Positions 52,603 to 58,937 of a stretch of 64,000 nt of DNA are shown piece after piece (positions within the stretch are counted from its first letter, which is position 1; each line of letters begins with the position of its first letter). Position numbers and translations under genes: made by a program. This DNA comes from Desulfosporosinus orientis DSM 765 (GTDB lineage: Bacteria; Bacillota; Desulfitobacteriia; Desulfitobacteriales; Desulfitobacteriaceae). Under the pieces are notes generated by a model. It did no database searches, had not been told where the DNA came from, and saw only the letters and a program-made list of their open reading frames with translations. The stretch covers positions 4,446,001 to 4,510,000 of the forward strand of contig NC_016584.1 of assembly GCF_000235605.1 (NCBI RefSeq). The letters are read 5' to 3'.

Positions 52603-53654
52603 CTTAAAGCTCTCCGGACACATGACTCCACATCCTGAACTCTCACACCGGGAATTTGATCCGGGTAAGCCTTAAAATAAGCCCTGATTATCTCCTCGAT
52701 TTTATCTCCTTCCAGGGGGCAATCCTTTAAACGAGCTTCAAGCTCAAAGATGACAGTTGGATTATGGGTAAAGAAATCCCCGCTGATTAAAATGCTTTTC
52801 AAAACTCGTGCTTTTAGCTCCGTCTTGGCAGCCACCCGGATCAATCCTCCCGGCGTTTTAAGACACGCTTCCTTTATTTCTCCCGACCCGGTTGGTAAAC
52901 AAACTTTATTAATCCATTCAGGCGAATAAAAGTACATTCTCCTCTCACGAAATATGGCCTCTTCCCATGGATTGAGTTCATCTCTAATAAATTGCATATC
53001 CATCACGGATGTGAATGCCTTACAAATAGCATCTTTAATCTTGGACATATCCGGAACCCAACCGAGCTCTCTTTTAAGCCACGTCACCCGATCCTCTACT
53101 GCATTAATTTTTTTATCACTTATTTTTTCTCTGGGAATTTTCAATACCTTGACCATGCTCTCAACGTCAAAATCAACAAGTAAAGAACATTGGAAAACAA
53201 AGGCATTGCCTAATTCAGCCCCTCCTGTACCGCAAATCTTACGATTACCAACTTGAATATCGTTACGGGGACGGAACATCGCCTTTACACCAAGATCGTT
53301 CAAAGCTTTAACCATAACCTCACACAACAACTTATAGACCTCATCGAGATTTCTTCCCGCCAGCCAATCTTTGCCTGCATAAATTTCCCATCCCAGTTCG
53401 GACGGTCCCCAAAAAATTGCTCCGCCTCCTGTGATACGGCGATTGATTTCAATGTGTTCTCTTCGGCAGTATTCTTCGTCAATTTCTAACTCTGCCGCTT
53501 GATGTAAACCCAATAGAGCACAGCGAGGGGAAAATTGGAGAAAACGCAATGTATTCGGGCATTTTCCTGTACTGCGGGACGCAAGCAAGACTTCGTCTAA
53601 AGCCATGTGATCAGCCGAATTTAAGGGATTATTGTCAAGCAGCCGCCAATTCAT
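52599..53654 (-). CDS. LplA-type lipoate-protein ligase 1 (sLpl-like)
   Basis: 351 residues. NRRITGGGAIFWGPSELGW is the RR-x-x-GGG motif; NDIQVGNRKICGTGGAELG carries the catalytic lysine. The C-terminal third (LKTPGGLIRVAAKTELKAR and on) matches the LplB-like domain, giving an LplA-LplB fusion as in sLpl(AB). The ATG at 53654 is preceded by AAGGAGG; the longer frame to 53753 runs through regulatory palindromes. It is distinct from the plus-strand ligase, so two ligases with possibly different carrier targets lie within 3 kb. Confidence 0.85.
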   Translation of the reverse strand: MNWRLLDNNPLNSADHMALDEVLLASRSTGKCPNTLRFLQFSPRCALLGLHQAAELEIDEEYCRREHIEINRRITGGGAIFWGPSELGWEIYAGKDWLAGRNLDEVYKLLCEVMVKALNDLGVKAMFRPRNDIQVGNRKICGTGGAELGNAFVFQCSLLVDFDVESMVKVLKIPREKISDKKINAVEDRVTWLKRELGWVPDMSKIKDAICKAFTSVMDMQFIRDELNPWEEAIFRERRMYFYSPEWINKVCLPTGSGEIKEACLKTPGGLIRVAAKTELKARVLKSILISGDFFTHNPTVIFELEARLKDCPLEGDKIEEIIRAYFKAYPDQIPGVRVQDVESCVRRALR

Positions 53655-53692
53655 AACCAAGTCCTCCTTTATAAGTTTAGGTAATTGATCAT

Positions 53693-53736
53693 GGGCACTG
53701 TTCGATTTCCGAACAGTGCCCGAAAATCGAACAGTG
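53693..53736. promoter_or_regulatory. putative activator-binding palindromes
   Basis: GGGCACTGTTCG-ATTTC-CGAACAGTGCCC is a perfect inverted repeat of 12-base arms; a third half-site CGAACAGTG follows at 53728-53736. The TGTTCG-N5-CGAACA core resembles the site before acoA. It lies about 175-200 bases behind the plus-strand sigma-54 promoter (enhancer position) and within the leader of the ligase gene. Confidence 0.55.
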
Positions 53737-53861
53737 GATTGGACTTTTTTCATTTAAAATACGCACAAAAATTTAACTAATTTTAGCTTTCAGTTACTAC
53801 AAAGGACTGTATTTCTTCTTTATTGTATTCCAGACCTTAGTACTTCCTCAAAATTTATAAA

Positions 53862-53878
53862 TGCAATTCATATGCCAA
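53862..53878 (-). promoter_or_regulatory. sigma-54 promoter toward lipoate ligase 1 and lipT
   Basis: TTGGCATATGAATTGCA on the minus strand, GG and GC 10 bases apart; it gives a leader of about 200 bases containing the TGTTCG palindromes. Confidence 0.78.
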
Positions 53879-53894
53879 GCCCTGATGAAAACTT

Positions 53895-53911
53895 TTGGCA
53901 TATGAATTGCA
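53895..53911 (+). promoter_or_regulatory. sigma-54 promoter toward the DUF6506 gene
   Basis: TTGGCATATGAATTGCA on the plus strand, identical to the divergent promoter. The start would be near 53922, about 80 bases before the GTG. Confidence 0.78.
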
Positions 53912-54003
53912 TTTATAAATGACATCACAGATTGCTGCATGTTAAGCCAATTCTACACTGTGAGCATTAGAATGAATTTTAGTTTGGAGAGGATGTGATT
54001 TAA

Positions 54004-54312
54004 GTGTCCTTAAAAGCCGCCTTTATTTTTCTTGCACCTCAAGCCGACCCATCACAACATCAGGCAGATATTCAAACTCCACAAGTTACCCTGCTCATAC
54101 GAGGAGTCCAAAACTATCAGGAAGCTGTTAATCTTGCCCAGCAACTTGTAACCGAAGGAGTTCAGGCGTTGGAATTATGCGCAGGATTTGGCAACATTGG
54201 AACGGCAAAAATAGTTGAAGCTGTAAAACATAAAATTCCAGTAGGTACGGTACGCTTTGATAACCACCCCGGGTTAAGCGGAAAAAGCGGAGATGATCTA
54301 TTTAATAACTGA
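54004..54312 (+). CDS. DUF6506 family protein
   Basis: 102 residues: LKAAFIFLAPQADPSQHQAD, then EGVQALELCAGFGNIGTAKI and PVGTVRFDNHPGLSG. This matches DUF6506, a small family of unknown function with an LCxGFG motif. It starts at GTG with GGAGAGG upstream. Sharing a mirror-image sigma-54 promoter with the lipoate ligase/LipT genes suggests it belongs to the same response. Confidence 0.75.
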   Translation: MSLKAAFIFLAPQADPSQHQADIQTPQVTLLIRGVQNYQEAVNLAQQLVTEGVQALELCAGFGNIGTAKIVEAVKHKIPVGTVRFDNHPGLSGKSGDDLFNN

Positions 54313-54332
54313 GGCCAATGAAGACAACGAAA

Positions 54333-54378
54333 AAGGAGGCGCCTAAAGAACCGGCTGCAGTTCAAAAGGCACCTCCTT
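54333..54378 (+). terminator. hairpin after the DUF6506 gene
   Basis: AAGGAGGCGCCT and AGGCACCTCCTT arms around a 22-base loop, 20 bases past the stop. The T tail is weak, so termination is only probable. The loop shares GGCTGCAGTTCAAA with the repeat at 56505. Confidence 0.45.
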
Positions 54379-54431
54379 ATCGTAAAGATTGTTGGTGGTC
54401 ATGTCGATTACCCTGCCAGTTTGTCACACTC

Positions 54432-54680
54432 TTAAGCCGGACAGCTTTCCTCCAAGGCATCTTCCTTGAATCTTTCTTCGGGCTTCCCAACCGTTTTGAT
54501 CTCCTTCAACCGAATAGCTTCCTGCCCCTGATAGGGATCGATGATACCGGTTTTGGGATTATAGGCAATCGCATTCATGGTAAGGAATAGATCCCGCACG
54601 CAGCCGCAGACGACAAAGGCCTCGTATCCGCGGGATTCCAGAATACCTATAATTTTCAGGGCATTTTCATTGATTTTCAT
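54432..54680 (-). pseudogene. internally deleted CCA-adding enzyme (tRNA nucleotidyltransferase) gene
   Basis: 82 residues. The N-terminal [20 protein letters not shown] then RDLFL matches the start of CCA-transferases, then jumps straight to [20 protein letters not shown] and [13 protein letters not shown]. The segment between, which carries the catalytic D-x-D, is missing, and the protein ends where the rest of the enzyme should continue. It cannot be active. A ribosome site and start are still present. Confidence 0.7.
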
Positions 54681-54790
54681 TATTAGATATAGCTCCTGTT
54701 GATTTCCATGACCAAGTCGTTAATAGCGCAGTCCATACTCAGCTTTTCCAAATTCCTTGAAATTAAGGCACCGCTGCCATACTTATTTAA

Positions 54791-55138
54791 TTAAACCGTA
54801 AGAACTTTCGTAGTTTCGTCTTTCAGGAAATCGGTCAGCACCTGACCTGTATATATTACGTTGATGCCCATATTCTCTAAAACCTCCGACACCCCGTAAC
54901 TATCGGCGCAAGCCTTGCAGGCCAAAAGCTCCACCCCGGCCTGTTTGATTTTCCCAGCGTATTCCTGCAATTCTTGATCTTCCGTGAGAAGTTTGGCCGA
55001 AGGCCCCCAGACAATCAGGGATACCTCATCCCACCATTCTTTGAGCTTTGAATTGAGGGTATACATGAATGCCATTCGGATAGCAACTTCCCTATCCCCG
55101 CTTGTCCAGATCACGACCAATTTATTAGGCAGATTCAT
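54791..55138 (-). CDS. DsrE family protein
   Basis: 115 residues: KLVVIWTSGDREVAIRMAFM, VSLIVWGPSAKLLTEDQELQ and GVELLACKACADSYGVSEVL. This is the DsrE/YchN-like fold with a conserved cysteine in the CKAC loop. Family members carry sulfur or act in redox. DsrE and lipoate-binding proteins co-occur in sHdr sulfur oxidation, but this gene is outside the lipoyl operon and the link is speculative. AGGAGG precedes the ATG. Confidence 0.8.
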   Translation of the reverse strand: MNLPNKLVVIWTSGDREVAIRMAFMYTLNSKLKEWWDEVSLIVWGPSAKLLTEDQELQEYAGKIKQAGVELLACKACADSYGVSEVLENMGINVIYTGQVLTDFLKDETTKVLTV

Positions 55139-55163
55139 ACCGGCAACGCCTCCTTAACCCATT

Positions 55164-55207
55164 ATGAGATAATACCTTGCCCTCCACCAGCACCGAGACA
55201 AAAGTTG
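55164..55207 (-). pseudogene. short duplicated piece of a DUF6054 gene
   Basis: About 28 bases are identical to 2109-2136 (encoding GAGGGQGI), and the adjoining CACCGAGAC-AAAGTT matches nearby 2090-2106. It is a rearranged scrap of the DUF6054 pseudogene type. The rest of 55208-55299 shows nothing. Confidence 0.4.
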
Positions 55208-55299
55208 TCTCGCGTTACTTCATTTTCTATGCTCAATATTAGGGCATTCTTCCCTCAAGCACCGTCCAAGAACGGTAGCTTGTTGTCTACTGTTACTGG

Positions 55300-55557
55300 T
55301 TATAGGCCTTTTAGGACATCATGATGTCCTACGGCTCGTAAAATAATTGTATCACTTGTCCTTTCAAAGATTATACGAATATCCATATTTGCATATGCCT
55401 CAATAAACGGAGTGTCTTCAATCTTGTGGGTTTGCAAAGATGGATGCCTTGGGTTATCGGCAAGGAAGCGGAGGGCTTTTAAAACCTGTTTTTGTTCTTT
55501 TTGCGTTAGTAATAAAAAGTCTGTATCAAATGGTTTGGTTCTTATTATTATTGGCAT
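55300..55557 (-). CDS. RelE/ParE-family toxin
   Basis: 85 residues from ATG 55557: IIIRTKPFDTDFLLLTQKEQ, LADNPRHPSLQTHKI and the end VGHHDVLKGL. This is the RelE-type mRNA-interferase fold with the family's late histidine and short length. The ATG has GGAGGAGC upstream and overlaps the antitoxin by 32 bases, as is usual. It would cleave mRNA or block another target when free. Confidence 0.82.
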   Translation of the reverse strand: MPIIIRTKPFDTDFLLLTQKEQKQVLKALRFLADNPRHPSLQTHKIEDTPFIEAYANMDIRIIFERTSDTIILRAVGHHDVLKGL

Positions 55558-55834
55558 GGGCAAGCTCCTCCAGATCTTTAATAGCCTCCTCCATGTTGCT
55601 AAATGTTTTGTATTCGCCGTTTTCAAGAGCTTCTTGGCTTTGTTTTATTTTTTCTTGCCATTCTTTTGTCCAAAAATATTTTTGATTTTTATCAACCCAG
55701 TCTACTGGTCTCAAAAAAATCCCCCCGTCTTTTTCCTCAATTAAGACATGATCCCCTTCATGCAAATTAAGATCTTTTGCAATTTGTGCAAGGCTGACAA
55801 TCATTCTTTTTTGAATTTGCTGAACAATAGCCAC
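55526..55834 (-). CDS. AbrB/MazE-family antitoxin
   Basis: 102 residues. The N-terminal RMIVSLAQIAKDLNLHEGDH with VLIEEKDGGIFLRPV is the SpoVT-AbrB swapped-hairpin DNA-binding domain; the rest is an acidic, helical region that should wrap the toxin. It precedes and overlaps the toxin gene, and probably represses its own promoter. An AbrB antitoxin with a RelE-type toxin is a known but less common pairing. Confidence 0.8.
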   Translation of the reverse strand: MAIVQQIQKRMIVSLAQIAKDLNLHEGDHVLIEEKDGGIFLRPVDWVDKNQKYFWTKEWQEKIKQSQEALENGEYKTFSNMEEAIKDLEELAHANNNKNQTI

Positions 55835-55931
55835 TCGTTTTCACCTGCTTTCACAGTTTAGTAGTATATACAGTTTAACACCATTTATTTAGTGTATCAA
55901 CATTATCTCACGGTGAAGAGCCCCCGTTTGG

Positions 55932-56366
55932 TCACCTCTGCCTCAAAGACAAAACATCCATAATTCGTTCAGCTGCTTCATTATATTTTTTTATTCTAGC
56001 TTCATCCTTCTCAGTGGGATTCTCAATCCTGCTCAGATTCATATTATCACATAAGTCTGCAAGCTTAACATGACAGGCAGTTTCATTTCCAAGTATTCTG
56101 GCAATAAACTCATAATAGCTTTCACCTTTGCACTTAGTCAGACAGTCCAAAACAACTATTACTTCCTCTGAAAATCCCTCTTTACGAAGATCATCAAAAG
56201 AAACATCCGAATCTTCCACAACATCGTGCAGCACAGCACATATTCTTTCAAGTTCGTTTTCTCTTGACAACATAACTCTTAACGGGTGAAGTATGTAAGG
56301 TTCTCCAGCTTTATCAACTTGTCCGGCATGAGCACGCGTGGCAATTTCAATCGCTTTGTTCAGCAA
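55932..56366 (-). CDS. small HD-domain (SpoT/MESH1-like) phosphohydrolase
   Basis: About 144 residues. IATRAHAGQVDKAGEPYILH, CAVLHDVVEDSDVSFDDL and HVKLADLCDNMNLSR carry the HD-family metal ligands as in the hydrolase domain of RelA/SpoT. No synthetase domain is present, so it could be a small alarmone hydrolase. The TTG at 56366 with AGGAGGT six bases upstream is preferred to the longer GTG frame at 56393. Part of this gene is duplicated at 8898. Confidence 0.78.
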   Translation of the reverse strand: MLNKAIEIATRAHAGQVDKAGEPYILHPLRVMLSRENELERICAVLHDVVEDSDVSFDDLRKEGFSEEVIVVLDCLTKCKGESYYEFIARILGNETACHVKLADLCDNMNLSRIENPTEKDEARIKKYNEAAERIMDVLSLRQR

Positions 56367-56401
56367 ATTAAGACCTCCTAAAGCATTTCCCACCTAAACT
56401 T

Positions 56402-56497
56402 TACCCTGTGTGGCCTGGTTGCATAACCTCATAACACGAGGCGGCTTATTGTTTCTTCTACGACCCGCCGCAAGTTTAGTGGAGCAAAAAAAGAACG
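56402..56497. repeat. mosaic of dispersed repeat pieces
   Basis: Contains CCTGTGTGGCCTGGTTGCATA (compare 2435, 8941, 11945), CCTCATAACACGAGGCGGC (compare 9209, 31426) and GACCCGCCGCAAGTTTAG to AAAGAACGGC (compare 12079-12115). Confidence 0.5.
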
Positions 56498-56515
56498 GCC
56501 GCCTGGCTGCAGTTC

Positions 56516-56539
56516 AAATTCGGATTCAAATCCGAATTT
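56516..56539. repeat. 24-bp palindrome, copy 2
   Basis: AAATTCGGATT-CA-AATCCGAATTT, identical arms to 861-884. It lies in the short gap beyond the GNAT gene and is extended by CAAATT/AATTTG outer bases. Confidence 0.6.
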
Positions 56540-56565
56540 GAGGAGGTAAGCTCCGCTCCGTACTA

Positions 56566-57105
56566 TCAAAGGACATATTCCAATTGGCAATCATAGGGTT
56601 CATTTTCAGCAATTGTTTGATTAATTTCCTTTGCTTCCACACAACCAACGGCTTTATATAATGCTTGTGATTCTTCTGATGATTGAGCAGAAATATACAG
56701 CTTTCTTGCACCTAGGCTTTTTGCGCTGTCAACTATTAGCTCAAAAAGTTTTTTGCCAATACCTTTGCCCCTATATTCCGAAGATACATGGATCATCTGC
56801 ATTTCAAGGTATTCACTGTTAATGCCAAAAAAATCAGATGCCAGGGAAGAAAATCCTATTAGCTTAGAATCTATAAAAGCACCAAAAACAAATCCATTTT
56901 TTTCAATACATTCCTGAAGCCCTATTGCCACAGCATACTTTTTTTTTGAGTTCCAATCTTCGGTGAATGAAATATCCTTCAGAATCCATTGATTACCATC
57001 TTTTCTCCAACAACGTTTGACTTCTTGATATCGATTGAAAGAGCCTAATAAATCCAGGCCAATCTCATCTTGTCTTAATTTCTGGTAAGTGATTGACTTC
57101 ATCAT
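56566..57105 (-). CDS. GNAT family N-acetyltransferase
   Basis: 179 residues. MIHVSSEYRGKGIGKKLFEL holds the acetyl-CoA-binding R-G-x-G-x-G/A motif, followed by ARKLYISAQSSEESQALYKA. The N-terminal half is specific and gives no substrate. It follows the DUF1992 gene with almost no gap, so the two are one unit. Confidence 0.85.
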   Translation of the reverse strand: MMKSITYQKLRQDEIGLDLLGSFNRYQEVKRCWRKDGNQWILKDISFTEDWNSKKKYAVAIGLQECIEKNGFVFGAFIDSKLIGFSSLASDFFGINSEYLEMQMIHVSSEYRGKGIGKKLFELIVDSAKSLGARKLYISAQSSEESQALYKAVGCVEAKEINQTIAENEPYDCQLEYVL

Positions 57106-57109
57106 CCCT

Positions 57110-57442
57110 CTACTTTCCCCGTTTTTGGTGTTCTATCATAATGCTATATTTTAAATCCATCTCTCTTAGCTTTTTACGGATGACCGCTCTTTTATCCGGG
57201 TTATTGCTGCCGGCCAACTGTTCTCGTAATTCAGCCATGTCCTTTAACATGTACACCTCTTCCGGCGCGTAGCCTGCATTCTGTAACAACATATATCCGG
57301 CCCGTATATCCTGGGGAAGACTTGCCCAGTAACTCAGATCAATGGGTTTGCCAAAAGGAAGGTTATCAAATTCACCCTTTCTCATGGCTTCTTGAATTTT
57401 TGCTTCAACCAGTTCTTCGAACATACTGTTCAGCTCCTTCAA
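57110..57442 (-). CDS. DUF1992 (DnaJ homologue C28-like) protein
   Basis: 110 residues. The N-terminal VEAKIQEAMRKGEFDNLPFG then GKPIDL and the middle YMLLQNAGYAPEEVYMLKDM match DUF1992, found in bacterial YhdN-type proteins and eukaryotic DNAJC28. Function is unknown. Length is normal and the gene looks intact. Confidence 0.85.
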   Translation of the reverse strand: MKELNSMFEELVEAKIQEAMRKGEFDNLPFGKPIDLSYWASLPQDIRAGYMLLQNAGYAPEEVYMLKDMAELREQLAGSNNPDKRAVIRKKLREMDLKYSIMIEHQKRGK

Positions 57443-57451
57443 ATCTATTGA

Positions 57452-57594
57452 TTACCATATAAAAGGAATCAGACGATAACGTGTCTTTAAGCAATAGTCC
57501 CTATACCCCGCTAATTTCTTGCACAGCACGGCTTCTTCATTCCCTGCAACTACCGGCCAGGTGGGTACCAAGGACCAGTGAAAGCGAAAAGTTC
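57452..57594 (-). pseudogene. C-terminal remnant of an isoprenylcysteine methyltransferase-like gene
   Basis: The reverse strand reads FHWSLVPTWPVVAGNEEAVL then CKKLAGYRDYCLKTRYRLIP and FIW-stop. The N-E-E-x-x-L, G-Y-x-x-Y and RYRLIP-x-W pattern is the end of ICMT/PEMT-family membrane methyltransferases. The membrane-spanning first part is missing; the sequence joins a helicase fragment. Confidence 0.55.
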
Positions 57595-57785
57595 AATAGC
57601 TTCCCATAAGCGGATTTCGGCAGCCACTCTGCCTTGGAAATATGTATAAATGCTTCGTCCGTCCGCTCTCTCAGGGGTTGCCGTCAGTCCGAGCAGCACC
57701 TTCGGCTTACAATACTCCAAAAGTTCTTGGTAAGATGGGGGGGCAGCGTGATGGAATTCGTCAATGGCGAGGTTACTGCGTACTT
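57595..57785 (-). pseudogene. fragment of a DEAD/DUF3427-type helicase gene
   Basis: The frame reads LAIDEFHHAAPPSYQELLEY, then LLGLTATPERADGRSIYTYF and GRVAAEIRLWEAI. D-E-x-H-H and LLGLTATPER are helicase motifs II and III of SNF2/DEAD proteins carrying DUF3427. Motif I and everything after motif III are gone. The fragment abuts the stop of the dehydratase operon. Confidence 0.6.
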
Positions 57786-57803
57786 GGGTAATTATAATGA
57801 CTA

Positions 57804-58937
57804 TCATTTTTTCATAGAAATCATTTCAGCAAAGCTTTGGATTCGAGTTCTTGCTTGCTCTAAAGAAGGTGTTACCAGATCTAATTCCAGATAAAGCAAG
57901 GGGATTTCAGCTTCCTCCAAAGTTTTCTTGTAAATAGGATAATCGAACTCTTCCATTTCACAGAATTTCATGATGCACGCCACAACACCATCTGCCCTGC
58001 TCTCTTCCGCCATTGTTTTCAGCATAAAGCGACGGTTCTTTTGGGGGTCATATAGTAATGAACAGCCTTCCATGCAGCTCCAATAACGCGCTAATCGTTC
58101 CAGAGGGTCTGTCCCCCGGGGTACATCCGTTCTAAATTGCCGGCTTTCGTGAGCCAGATCATCGGCTGCGACAGCCAATCCATATTCCTCGAACATGCCT
58201 AGAATTTTTGGTTCGGCCATAATCCCTGTCAAAACAACCTTATTCCCTTTCCATGCTTCGGGAGGAGCTTTTTTCAACTCTCCAATCAAAGAATTGACAA
58301 GTTGAGTATGTTCCAACTTATCCATGAAGTAACCACTCTTGATAACATTGTGGCGGAGGTCAGGGGTAATCGTTATACAATAATCCCGGGCAATCATGGT
58401 AAACTCCCTTAAGGTTTTCCGATGATCGTTATAGATCTCGATGGCTTCACTTAAGGCCTGATCGGAAATAGGATTGCCGCCAATTTCTTCAAGGATACTC
58501 TTGATCCGGGAATACTCACTTTTTAAGTAGTCGACAGCTGCTTCCAATTTGCGATTAATTGGATGAGCAAGGGGTATAAACCTTACTTGAGGAACGGCAA
58601 CCTTCCAATCCTGTCCGAAACACTTTAGATGATCGCAGTGGGCAGGGATAATAACCCCTGCAAGTCGGTCATATACACCGCGCATCCCCAGCTCTAAGGT
58701 GGTTTGAACTAAAGAACAAGCAAAGGCAGGAAAGTACTGGTTGGCGTTTTTGATGCTTGTCGACCCACCCCATAGACCAACCGGAAGCATTCCGGCAGCG
58801 TAGACGATTTCCTCCGGACAATATTCCGGGGCACACCCGATCATAAGCCGCTTCTCCTCAAGGCATTTATTAATAACCTGTGCCGGATGTTTAGCAACGT
58901 TTTCCAACGCTGACAATAGATCCTTAAGCTGGGTCAT
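57804..58937 (-). CDS. 2-hydroxyacyl-CoA dehydratase family subunit (HgdB/FldC-like)
   Basis: 377 residues of the HGD-D family: GCAPEYCPEEIVYAAGMLPV, PAFACSLVQTTLELG, HCDHLKCFG and late IMKFCEMEEFDYP. These cysteines bind the subunit's 4Fe-4S cluster. The family removes water from 2-hydroxyacyl-CoA, or reduces benzoyl-CoA, using radicals from an ATP-driven activator. It overlaps the partner subunit by 14 bases. The substrate is not identifiable; no CoA-transferase is adjacent, but an ADP-forming CoA ligase is. Confidence 0.85.
   Translation of the reverse strand: MTQLKDLLSALENVAKHPAQVINKCLEEKRLMIGCAPEYCPEEIVYAAGMLPVGLWGGSTSIKNANQYFPAFACSLVQTTLELGMRGVYDRLAGVIIPAHCDHLKCFGQDWKVAVPQVRFIPLAHPINRKLEAAVDYLKSEYSRIKSILEEIGGNPISDQALSEAIEIYNDHRKTLREFTMIARDYCITITPDLRHNVIKSGYFMDKLEHTQLVNSLIGELKKAPPEAWKGNKVVLTGIMAEPKILGMFEEYGLAVAADDLAHESRQFRTDVPRGTDPLERLARYWSCMEGCSLLYDPQKNRRFMLKTMAEESRADGVVACIMKFCEMEEFDYPIYKKTLEEAEIPLLYLELDLVTPSLEQARTRIQSFAEMISMKK

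Larger units (their letters stand above)
53853..53920. repeat. perfect 26-bp inverted repeat built from two divergent sigma-54 promoters
   Basis: Arms 53853-53878 and 53895-53920 are exact reverse complements, separated by 16 bases. Each arm contains TTGGCATATGAATTGCA followed by TTTATAAAT. Confidence 0.9.
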
